A DNA stretch of 5,379 nucleotides from Alphaproteobacteria bacterium. Lineage in GTDB: Bacteria; Pseudomonadota; Alphaproteobacteria; UBA3830. The notes below the pieces were generated by a model, which made no database searches, had not been told where the DNA came from, and saw nothing but the letters and a program-made list of their open reading frames with translations. Within the stretch, counting starts at the first letter, position 1; each line of letters begins with the position of its first letter. This document shows positions 1-5,379 of this stretch, one piece after another. The DNA is taken from NCBI GenBank assembly GCA_025998595.1, contig BNWE01000094.1, positions 1 through 5,379 of the forward strand, given 5' to 3'. Both the position numbers and the translations under genes were made by a program.

Positions 1-147
1 TACGGATTCCATGTGCTTCCACTTCATAACCGTATTCGGACTTATGTTATATTTCGACGCCAATTTCGCTATACTCTCTGTGCTCTGCTGTATCTCTAAA
101 CGAACTGCCTCCGTCGTGCGGGCGCTCATGTGTAAAATTTATCCCAT
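1..147 (-). pseudogene. IS481-family transposase, N-terminal part, stop at codon 3
   Basis: Seen: from ATG at 129-127 the frame is open for 43 codons to the window edge, beginning MSARTTEAVRLEIQQS. It contains a helix-turn-helix stretch at about residues 20-37 (IAKLASKYNISPNTVMKW). Known: this closely follows the N-terminus of IS481-family DDE transposases, many of which start MGQ-(I/V)-LH followed by a TTEAVR-like stretch. Here the same frame extends upstream to ATG 147-145 and reads Met-Gly-stop-Ile-Leu-His-Met. TAA (141-139) therefore stands where the family has Gln (CAA), one transition away. A good Shine-Dalgarno sits 4 nt before ATG 147, while ATG 129 is about 22 nt from it and has no site of its own. 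Inferred: the intended start is 147 and the gene is disabled, or made at low level by reinitiation at 129. The DDE catalytic core would lie to the left of this window. Confidence 0.8.
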
Positions 148-150
148 AGT

Positions 151-157
151 ACCTCCT
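151..157 (-). promoter_or_regulatory. Ribosome binding site AGGAGGT of the transposase
   Basis: AGGAGGT on the minus strand is a near-perfect anti-16S match. Its GGAGG core is 4 nt from ATG 147 and about 22 nt from ATG 129. This spacing shows that translation was meant to begin at 147, which makes the in-frame TAA two codons later a lesion rather than an upstream non-coding triplet. Confidence 0.7.
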
Positions 158-183
158 TAAATCCCTCGTATCCAACCTCTGCT

Positions 184-192
184 ATTATATCA
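184..192 (-). promoter_or_regulatory. Extended -10 promoter of the IS element
   Basis: The minus strand reads TGATATAAT, a perfect extended -10 (TGn followed by TATAAT). No convincing -35 lies 16-18 nt upstream; the nearest sequence is TGTTTG at 212-207. The extended motif could compensate. The predicted start near 177 would give a leader of about 30 nt to ATG 147, enough to include the AGGAGGT site. Confidence 0.5.
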
Positions 193-244
193 TGATGTGA
201 CGGGACCAAACACCGTAGGGACCCAGTTGAAAAATCCGTTCCTC

Positions 245-269
245 TGGAAAATAAAATGCCCCCGGCACC
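245..269 (-). terminator. Putative Rho-independent terminator
   Basis: On the minus strand GGTGCC (269-264) and GGCATT (260-255) pair around a GGG loop, with two G-T wobbles at the base, and are followed at once by a T-rich run (TTTTATTTT, 256-248). This is the usual terminator shape. It lies about 60 nt beyond the stop of the 711-codon gene and before the IS promoter, so it would end that gene's transcript. The stem is short, so strength is uncertain. Confidence 0.4.
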
Positions 270-296
270 ATCTTCAATATTGAAAATATCTCAGAA

Positions 297-332
297 TGAG
301 TAAACGCAGGCGCTGCAAGCGCCAATGACTCA
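297..332 (-). terminator. Hairpin overlapping the stop codon of the 711-codon gene
   Basis: A perfect 6-bp stem (GGCGCT 309-314 with AGCGCC 318-323, loop GCA) sits inside a second pairing (TGAGT 297-301 with ACTCA 328-332). The outer right arm contains the TGA stop at 332-330. On the minus strand the inner stem is followed only by a short TGCGTTTAC stretch, not a real U-tract. It could be a 3'-end stabilising structure or a weak terminator working with the hairpin at 245-269. Confidence 0.4.
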
Positions 333-2465
333 GCCCTGTTTTACATAACCAAAATATACGAGCATATCAAGCGCTATTTGTTTTTTCTTCTGATCATCTA
401 GGTATCCCCAATTGACCTGAGTCATACTATTACGCGTCATAATCCTAACAAACAAATCAGCTATGTCTTTAAAACCCTCAAAATTCGCAATTAATCTCTC
501 AACCAAAACCTCTGGCAAAAATGCCTTCCATGCCAATTGCGGCACTATCTCAGCTTTATAAGCATCTTCATTCTCAAAATAGATACACATATCGATTTTG
601 TCCTTTATTCCCAAACTGGGTTCTCTCGCCAACAAAGCAAGGCAAGACAAACGAAGGGCATTTGTCTGTTCGTTAGAACAATTATTGAACCCATGCATCA
701 GATATCCAACAACTGCAGCAGTTAAATCTCTATCGTCTCCCTTAATAGCCTTATCCAAAGCACCAAAAAGATATCTAATCATGCCCCAATTTCCCAAATG
801 CAAACTGGATATATTGGATATATTTTGCAGCGCCAAGAGAAACGTCGTTTTGAATGTGCCACCCTTATTGTCCATAAGTTCACTAGCTCTTTGGCGAAAA
901 TTGCTATAACTCTGCAACGCATAAGATAATATTTTAGGTGTTTTGCATGCACTAACGTATATTGCATCCCAAGCATTTCCCAACAAGGCAATATACTTTG
1001 GTTCCAATGCCCCCCCCATTCCCAAAAGCATCTTTACCCCATTAAGAAAAACATCGGTAGCATAGTTATTGTTAGCGATAATTTTTTCCTGAATGTTACC
1101 GGTGGACATCAGACTCTCAGCGGATAATTTTTCAAAAATCATAGGAACTCGCTTCATTTGTTCGCCATTTAAAACCGATGTGGAAATTCTATCAATGGAA
1201 ATATTACCATCTCTTTTGAGAGAGTTACGATCATATGGAAAATAATCAGCAGATGCGATTTTAGATGTGAAAGCTTCCCTTAAATCCCTATCCATGACAA
1301 ATTCTTCATACATGTATTGATGATAGCATAATATAAAATCTCTAACGGCATCGGTTGCATACGAAGCATTAAGTAGATTCCAGTTCGTTAGGCCTTCCGT
1401 ATCAACATAAAGCCTAAAAGATGTTAGATCAAACTTAACAAAATGCTCCTGCCCAGCCAAAGCACCCTTTAAAGTACATTTTCGATTATCATAGTCAACA
1501 TCAAAAAAAGCTTGGTGCCCCAAAAACTTTCTAAGAGCCTGACGAATTTCCCAACGCTCTCCTGGCTCCGTAAAAGTTAGATGTTCGGCTATGTTATTTA
1601 AATCACTATTCTCACCAAGCTTAAATTCACTCTTTATTTCTTCCGAATATTCTTTATGAGAAAAAAGATAACTGGATAAATCTTGAACAAAACTATTGCG
1701 GGTACCAATCGTTTCTTTGATTTTATATAAAAGCATTTTATCTATTTGAGAATACAGGGCATCGGCATTTAATTTATCATCATCAATAGTTAGCAGCCCG
1801 ACAAAATTATAAGTGCCACTCTGCTTAGATCTAATTATCCCCCTCTCAATCATGAACCCAATATTTTCCATAACCAGATCATTTTCTATATCCAGTTCAT
1901 TACTGTAAAACAATGTAAATGAACTACCTTTTAATAATAAAGTCATAATAAGGCTTATATCTACACGATTCCCGGCACCGCATTCACACAGCATTTCGTA
2001 TAGGTCATTTGATATGTTCATTCCATTACGATCTTTGAAATAAGCACCGAACCTCTTTGCAAATGTATCTATAAATATGCGGTTTTTTTTTCTATGCTCC
2101 ACCCAACGTCCTGCCGTCTTTCTTTCTCCGTAAGACACACTCCAGGTGATTTTTTCCCACTTTGAAAACGCCATGAAGTTAGTCGAAGAGTTTGAATTAC
2201 TTGGTCCACTTGACTCAATTCCTCTAAGTTCTCGCAAATCAAGATTTGCATTGAAGCGTGCCAGCTCCTGGGGAGTTAGTAGATCTTCTAATGTGGGAGC
2301 AGCCTTTTTCCAAGATAGCTGAAATACATCATCAGTTGGAACACTCGTATTGTAGTGATAGAGAGCTATGCCATCTAGATTCTCCATTGCATCCATAGCG
2401 CCAACAATATGTGCAGAATATATGACTCCCAGCGCAAGAGCGCTGCAAGTAAAAATACGTTTCAT
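330..2465 (-). CDS. Exported protein of unknown function, 711 aa, with signal peptide
   Basis: I do not recognise this protein. It begins with a typical Sec signal peptide: basic MKR, a hydrophobic core to about residue 19, and a likely cleavage after V-G-A at 23. The product should therefore leave the cytoplasm. There is no second obvious membrane span. The mature part is mixed in charge, with a Ser/Asn-rich linker at about 85-96 (SSGPSNSNSSTN), a CECGAG cluster at 160-165, and apparently mostly helical sequence after about 240. The start is supported by AAGGGA (2480-2475), 9 nt before ATG, and by a good promoter upstream. The frame contains a run of nine A (2091-2083, around residues 125-129) and eight G (1017-1010, Met483-Gly-Gly), both able to cause frameshifts by slippage. 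It is followed by two hairpins and then the IS element. A secreted host-interaction protein is a reasonable inference from the signal peptide and setting only. No enzymatic motif is visible. Confidence 0.85.
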   Translation of the reverse strand: MKRIFTCSALALGVIYSAHIVGAMDAMENLDGIALYHYNTSVPTDDVFQLSWKKAAPTLEDLLTPQELARFNANLDLRELRGIESSGPSNSNSSTNFMAFSKWEKITWSVSYGERKTAGRWVEHRKKNRIFIDTFAKRFGAYFKDRNGMNISNDLYEMLCECGAGNRVDISLIMTLLLKGSSFTLFYSNELDIENDLVMENIGFMIERGIIRSKQSGTYNFVGLLTIDDDKLNADALYSQIDKMLLYKIKETIGTRNSFVQDLSSYLFSHKEYSEEIKSEFKLGENSDLNNIAEHLTFTEPGERWEIRQALRKFLGHQAFFDVDYDNRKCTLKGALAGQEHFVKFDLTSFRLYVDTEGLTNWNLLNASYATDAVRDFILCYHQYMYEEFVMDRDLREAFTSKIASADYFPYDRNSLKRDGNISIDRISTSVLNGEQMKRVPMIFEKLSAESLMSTGNIQEKIIANNNYATDVFLNGVKMLLGMGGALEPKYIALLGNAWDAIYVSACKTPKILSYALQSYSNFRQRASELMDNKGGTFKTTFLLALQNISNISSLHLGNWGMIRYLFGALDKAIKGDDRDLTAAVVGYLMHGFNNCSNEQTNALRLSCLALLAREPSLGIKDKIDMCIYFENEDAYKAEIVPQLAWKAFLPEVLVERLIANFEGFKDIADLFVRIMTRNSMTQVNWGYLDDQKKKQIALDMLVYFGYVKQG

Positions 2466-2547
2466 TATCGTTCATCCCTTTTGTAAAATAAAAATTGTGA
2501 CAATCCTTAATGCGTTCTTGTTACAGACCGAACATCGATACAGCACT

Positions 2548-2576
2548 ATAATAATATAAAATTTTTGTTTTTTCAA
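2548..2576 (-). promoter_or_regulatory. Sigma70-like promoter of the 711-codon exported protein
   Basis: On the minus strand a -35 TTGAAA (2576-2571) and a -10 TATTAT (2553-2548) are separated by exactly 17 nt, each one mismatch from consensus. The spacer is very AT-rich. The predicted start near 2541 leaves a leader of about 75 nt before ATG 2465. A long inverted repeat begins 2 nt upstream of the -35, so control at this promoter is plausible. Confidence 0.6.
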
Positions 2577-2577
2577 G

Positions 2578-2626
2578 GTGCTTGCAACAAAAATATGACG
2601 TTGGATCCGTTTTGTTTTGCAAGCAC
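2578..2626. repeat. Imperfect inverted repeat upstream of the promoter
   Basis: GTGCTTGCAA (2578-2587) is perfectly complementary to TTGCAAGCAC (2617-2626). CAAAA (2588-2592) then pairs with TTTTG (2610-2614) across a 2-nt bulge (2615-2616), giving a 15-bp stem around a 17-nt loop. It lies between the hydrolase stop and the -35 box of the next gene. Neither strand has a T-run after it, so it is not a standard intrinsic terminator. It could be an operator, a transcript-end structure for the hydrolase mRNA, or a dispersed palindromic repeat. Confidence 0.6.
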
Positions 2627-2686
2627 ATCTTGCATGCCTTTCAATTGGTATTGGGCGCAAAGCCGTAAACGAATATGTTGCAGACA

Positions 2687-3304
2687 TTAGACTTTTAGAA
2701 ATTGTATGGCTGCAGATACCATTTCGGCATTTATTTTTGCATGTTCCGCTTCTTCACTAATTGCCATACAAACCCCGAGACCATTTTGTCTCAAAACATT
2801 GATCGACGACAGCATGACATTTAGTGGAATAATATCATCTTGCCTTGCGTGGACCATGAGAAGCCGCGTATTTGGACTACTTGGTCTCGTCTCCTGGTCC
2901 AGTAGAATCCCCGCAAATGATATGATCGAATTCACTCCCAGTTTCAGTCCAAGATCAATGGCTAACATGGCTCCCTGAAAAAAACCAGCCAGTATTACGT
3001 TTTTATAGACAAGTCCTTTGGCAGCCAGAATTTCGTCGATATATGACTTGATCGCTTCTTCGCAATTTCTAAGTGCCATTACCTTTTCTTCTGCCGTGTC
3101 TCCTGCAATTGAAAACCATTGATATCCTCCTTCTTCATTTTCACACTCCTCAAGCGCTTTTGGAACATGAATCTCCACATCTTTAAACTTGCTGGAGAAC
3201 AGTTCTCCAACTGTCAGGATATCATTTGGTTCACTACCATAGTCATGAAATACAAACATGATCTTTTTTACTCTTTTGGTAGCTTCTATTACTATCTCTT
3301 CCAT
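2687..3304 (-). CDS. Phospholipase/carboxylesterase-family alpha/beta hydrolase lacking the catalytic serine
   Basis: The 205-residue length, the HDYGSEPND stretch near the N-terminus (18-28 region), GGYQWFSI at 59-66, the nucleophile elbow at 107-111, the VHARQDDIIP acid loop at 151-160 and a late His188 fit the Abhydrolase_2 phospholipase/carboxylesterase family (serine esterases of about 200-220 residues, usually cytosolic). The elbow is normally G-F-S-Q-G. Here it is G-F-F-Q-G, with codon TTT (2980-2978) for residue 109, one C-to-T change from TCT. Asp156 and His188 of the triad remain. The oxyanion-side HG is also altered to His20-Asp21. The product is therefore probably not an active serine hydrolase: a pseudoenzyme, or an early stage of decay with the frame still intact. 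The start has AAGGAG 5 nt before ATG. There is no convincing promoter in the 122-nt gap after the MFS gene, so the two may be co-transcribed. Family assignment is firm; function is not. Confidence 0.85.
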   Translation of the reverse strand: MEEIVIEATKRVKKIMFVFHDYGSEPNDILTVGELFSSKFKDVEIHVPKALEECENEEGGYQWFSIAGDTAEEKVMALRNCEEAIKSYIDEILAAKGLVYKNVILAGFFQGAMLAIDLGLKLGVNSIISFAGILLDQETRPSSPNTRLLMVHARQDDIIPLNVMLSSINVLRQNGLGVCMAISEEAEHAKINAEMVSAAIQFLKV

Positions 3305-3426
3305 ATAAACTCCTTAGTGCAATGAGTCATGTGCTTGCGGCCACGCCAACGTGACGCTGGACTTGCTTTTCAACAGCTAGCGAAGCAGATCCACCATCAC
3401 TTTGTGGTACGACAATATTAGCACGA
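3305..3426. other. Spacer between MFS and hydrolase genes, visibly more GC-rich
   Basis: This 122-nt spacer has no convincing gene, no T-tailed hairpin after the MFS stop and no full promoter: TTGAAA at 3373-3368 (minus) has no -10 at the right distance. It holds the 9-bp palindrome ATGAGTCAT (3322-3330), next to GTGCTTGC (3331-3338). That octamer also forms the arms of the inverted repeat at 2578-2626. The hydrolase Shine-Dalgarno lies at 3315-3310. Confidence 0.4.
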
Positions 3427-4728
3427 CTAGTAATTTTTTCCCTCTTTCCATACGAACAGCGCAATTGCCGTAAGAGCAGCGGAAACCGTGAACAATACCC
3501 ACGGTATGACTATATTTCCCGTTGAGTTTATCAACATTGTAGCCCAAGTAGGAGCATACGCACCGAAGGCAGCCATAGCAAAGTTATGAGCGATGGAAAC
3601 ACCGATCAAACGTACTTTGGTTGGCAGCATGGAGCATATGGCCGCTGGAATTACGGACCAATACATAGAAAACAAAAATATAAGCAACATCTGTCCAAGC
3701 ACAGCTTCAATGAATACACCGGAGCTCAAAAATAAAAAGGCCGGATACGCGAGAACTCCCATGAGAATCGTTGATATCAGCATTTGGCGTCTTCTACCGA
3801 CTTTATCTGCCGTCCATCCGCCAAATATTATGAACACTGCAAATAAAACCATGTTTATGGTCTGAATTACGATTGCGTCCTGTCTTCCAAAATGTACGAA
3901 CTTCTCGAAATATGGCATAAAGAACACCGACAGAAGGAAATACCCACAGGCCGTAAGAACATCGGTTATGGTGATCAGTACCAGTCCTTTCCAGTGATTC
4001 TTGAACAAATTACCAAGAAGTCCTTCCTTTTTGGCTGCCGGTACTGCTCCTTCTTTCTTCTGTGTTTCAAGAAATTCTTTCGGATCTTCTAGTTTGTTTT
4101 TTACGTATTCAGCCACAAATGTTCCGACAAAACTCAAGACAAACGCTATTCTCCAGCCATAGTTTTCCAGCTGCTGTTCAGTGCATAAAAACGTTATACA
4201 AGCTGCGACAAATGTTCCCAGCACAAAACCGCTCACTAAACTGAAAGGCGCCCAGCAGGAATATGTTGCTTTCTTATCTGCGCTAGAATGCTCATACAGG
4301 AATACGATTGTCCCGGTAAATCCACCACCAAGAGCCAATCCCTGGACTATCCTGGCCAGAATCAACGAGACTCCTGCCCATCCGCCGATTTGTGCGTATG
4401 TCGGCAAAAATCCCATTAATGCCGTTGGTATGGCCATCATATATATGGAAATGACAAGCGCCCTTTTTCTCCCGACCACATCTCCGATATATCCAAACAT
4501 TATGGCTCCAATAGGCCTCGCTATTAATCCAGCAGCAAATGCTCCAAGCGTAGCGATAAGCTGCAAGTACTCATTTCCAGGTGGAAAAAATAGCTTGCTT
4601 ATTATTGTTGTGAAACAACCGTAAATCGCAAAGTCGTACCACTCGAGCGCGTTGCCTGCAACGCACGACATAATAACCTTTTTCATTTTCTCGAACTCGG
4701 AAACCTTTTCCGTATTTTTATTACTCAT
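3427..4728 (-). CDS. MFS transporter, metabolite:H+ symporter (MHS) family, ProP-like
   Basis: Complete 433-residue inner-membrane transporter with about 12 hydrophobic segments. The family signature GNALEWYDFAIYG is at 25-37. MFS motif A appears after TM2 (GYIGDVVGRKR, 79-89) and again in the second half (GGWTADKVGRRR, 303-314). ARIVQGLALGGG follows at 125-136, and a hydrophilic central loop at about 208-245. These features place it in the MHS group (proline/betaine, citrate, alpha-ketoglutarate and dicarboxylate symporters). The substrate cannot be read from sequence; an osmolyte or organic acid taken up with protons is likely. Position 136 is Gly where most relatives have Glu (GGE). The start has a short AGGA 4 nt upstream. 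A weak promoter-like pair, TTGAAA (4789-4784) and TATAAA (4768-4763), has only a 15-nt spacer. The ORF to the right ends 35 nt upstream, so transcription could also read in from there. No gene symbol is given because ProP orthology is not shown. Confidence 0.93.
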   Translation of the reverse strand: MSNKNTEKVSEFEKMKKVIMSCVAGNALEWYDFAIYGCFTTIISKLFFPPGNEYLQLIATLGAFAAGLIARPIGAIMFGYIGDVVGRKRALVISIYMMAIPTALMGFLPTYAQIGGWAGVSLILARIVQGLALGGGFTGTIVFLYEHSSADKKATYSCWAPFSLVSGFVLGTFVAACITFLCTEQQLENYGWRIAFVLSFVGTFVAEYVKNKLEDPKEFLETQKKEGAVPAAKKEGLLGNLFKNHWKGLVLITITDVLTACGYFLLSVFFMPYFEKFVHFGRQDAIVIQTINMVLFAVFIIFGGWTADKVGRRRQMLISTILMGVLAYPAFLFLSSGVFIEAVLGQMLLIFLFSMYWSVIPAAICSMLPTKVRLIGVSIAHNFAMAAFGAYAPTWATMLINSTGNIVIPWVLFTVSAALTAIALFVWKEGKNY

Positions 4729-4763
4729 ATAATCCTGCCATGTTTAATTGAAAACGATAGATT

Positions 4764-5276
4764 TTATATTACAAAAAACATTTTTTCAATGGATCGCTTA
4801 AATGTGAATAAGACATTGAGTTTTTTCATGAGAGATTTTATTGGTTGCTCAGGCTTTTTTCTTATTTTACCCAAGACAGCGAGAGCCCTTTTTTTAAATA
4901 TCCATATTTTCGGCAGCATTGTCGTTACGAATGCGCGCTTATCTTCGTTATAGTAGAACCACTTTGAGTGAGTAACAAGAAAATGCCAGTATTTTTTGAT
5001 CAAACTCTTTCTCTTGTTACTGCGCAAAAGCAGCTCCGCCATAAAACAACATTCAGCCTCTAATAGACCTATTGCATAAGTCGATTTTGGAAGCTGATAA
5101 TCAGGGCTTTCAGGTGGCTTTGTCGAGTAGGCCGAAAGAATTTCACCCTCAGCGGCCCATTCAACACTGAAGTGCATCAAGTAGCGACCTAAAAAAAGAG
5201 CGTTTTTGTGGATTTGGGCAAAAAAAGTAGTGAAAAAGCCACGTGAAGAAGTGGCCCATTCAACACTGAAGTGCAT
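4764..5276 (-). CDS. Uncharacterised ORF with repeat-derived N-terminus; possible gene remnant
   Basis: A 170-codon frame from ATG 5276, or 137 codons from the repeat-copied ATG at 5177. I do not recognise the product. Its first 40 or so residues are the translation of the tandem repeat (MHFSVEWA occurs twice, 33 residues apart). The remainder has a different character: Trp/Tyr-containing and strongly basic (residues about 85-165, e.g. KKYWHFLVTHSKWFYYNEDK), with no membrane span or clear motif. Both candidate starts have the same weak upstream AGGT, 9 nt away. It may be the C-terminal half of an older gene whose 5' part was replaced by repeat or mobile DNA, or it may not be translated. The stop is 35 nt before the MFS start, on the same strand. 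Confidence 0.35.
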   Translation of the reverse strand: MHFSVEWATSSRGFFTTFFAQIHKNALFLGRYLMHFSVEWAAEGEILSAYSTKPPESPDYQLPKSTYAIGLLEAECCFMAELLLRSNKRKSLIKKYWHFLVTHSKWFYYNEDKRAFVTTMLPKIWIFKKRALAVLGKIRKKPEQPIKSLMKKLNVLFTFKRSIEKMFFVI

Positions 5277-5350
5277 CAAGTAGCGACCTAAAAAAGAGCG
5301 TTTTTGTGGATTTGGGCAAAAAAAGTAGTGAAAAAGCCACGTGAAGAAGT
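5154..5350. repeat. Tandem direct repeat, two copies of a 99/98-bp unit
   Basis: Unit 1 is 5154-5252 (99 bp) and unit 2 is 5253-5350 (98 bp). Both begin GGCCCATTCAACACTG and end GTGAAGAAGT. They are identical except that the A-run after GACCT is seven long in unit 1 and six in unit 2. Each unit carries several short A or T runs and, on the minus strand, one ATG with a weak upstream AGGT. At the junction GCCAC and GTGGC can form a 5-bp hairpin. Near-identity means recent duplication or active homogenisation. Whether further copies lie elsewhere in the genome cannot be seen here. Confidence 0.92.
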
Positions 5351-5379
5351 TAATCTCGAGTTAGTTTAAATAAAGAGGT

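Larger units (their letters stand above)
1..225 (-). mobile_element. IS481-family insertion sequence, 5' portion only (runs off the left edge)
   Basis: The segment holds the start of an IS481-type transposase, its ribosome binding site and an extended -10 promoter, all on the minus strand, so it is the upstream end of an insertion sequence. The outer boundary is approximate. On the minus strand the stretch just beyond the promoter contains GGTCCC twice (about 225-218 and 208-202), separated by a short spacer. This looks like a terminal region, but without the other end no terminal inverted repeat or target duplication can be confirmed. The element must end before about 245, where the terminator-like hairpin of the neighbouring gene lies. 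Confidence 0.6.

Noticed and set aside
273..284. Perfect 12-bp palindrome TTCAATATTGAA in the IS-side spacer
   Set aside because: It is too short and AT-rich to call an operator on its own; such palindromes are expected by chance in AT-rich spacers.
779..991. 70-codon minus-strand frame overlapping the exported-protein gene
   Set aside because: It is an alternative frame of the real gene. It matters only as the frame entered if the G8 tract loses one base.
2472..2687. 71-codon minus-strand ORF overlapping the hydrolase stop (TAATG)
   Set aside because: Its sequence is low-complexity and Cys/Arg-scattered, and it would cover the inverted repeat and the promoter of the next gene. It has no convincing ribosome site of its own.
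2706..2978. 90-codon plus-strand ORF opposite the hydrolase
   Set aside because: It is an antisense shadow with no ribosome site and no family resemblance.
3329..3421. Short plus-strand ORF of 30 codons in the MFS-hydrolase spacer (begins MCLRPRQRDAGLAFQQ)
   Set aside because: It has protein-like texture, but it is short, antisense to the neighbours, and has no ribosome site or recognisable family. It may be a gene relic but cannot be supported.
4181..4624. 147-codon plus-strand ORF opposite the MFS gene
   Set aside because: It is antisense to a well-supported transporter; its Pro/Ala/Ile-rich composition is the shadow of membrane-protein codons.
4706..4744. Six-codon minus-strand mini-ORF (MAGLYE) ending across the MFS start
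   Set aside because: The overlap could suggest translational coupling, but there is no Shine-Dalgarno for it and such short frames occur by chance.
1..5379. tRNA, rRNA, riboswitch, CRISPR or defence-system signals
   Set aside because: I saw no cloverleaf-like segment, no regularly spaced short repeats, and no nuclease, toxin or helicase motifs. The only tandem repeat has no spacers.

Overview
The window reads as a piece of a moderately AT-rich bacterial genome, probably from a host-associated, genome-eroding lineage. An intracellular alphaproteobacterium of the Holosporales or Rickettsiales type is my best guess, at low confidence. The hints are an MHS-type (ProP-like) transporter of the kind expanded in such bacteria, a decayed IS481-family transposase, an esterase-fold protein without its nucleophile, and long stretches of low-complexity spacer. 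All four plausible genes and the transposase fragment lie on the minus strand, so the window reads right to left.

Layout from right to left. 5154-5350: two tandem copies of a 99/98-bp unit. They run into an uncharacterised ORF (4764-5276) whose N-terminus is made of repeat sequence and whose basic C-terminal part may be the remnant of an older gene. 3427-4728: a complete MHS-family MFS symporter. 2687-3304: a small alpha/beta hydrolase of the phospholipase/carboxylesterase (Abhydrolase_2) family, with Phe where the catalytic Ser should be. 2466-2686: a spacer with a long imperfect inverted repeat directly abutting a good sigma70-like promoter. 330-2465: a 711-residue protein with a signal peptide that I do not recognise; it carries an A9 and a G8 homopolymer run inside its frame. 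245-332: two hairpins that probably end its transcript. 1 to about 225: the 5' end of an IS481-family element, cut by the window edge, whose transposase has a stop at codon 3 of the natural reading frame.

How the parts work together is mostly open. The MFS gene has the hydrolase gene 122 nt downstream with no clear promoter or terminator between them, so they may share a transcript. The 711-residue protein has its own promoter and looks like a separately controlled exported protein, possibly host-interacting. I see no RNA gene, CRISPR array, phage module or defence system. The items most worth checking are the unknown exported protein with its homopolymers and upstream hairpin, the serine-less hydrolase, the start-stop transposase, and the tandem repeat that supplies a start codon to an ORF.
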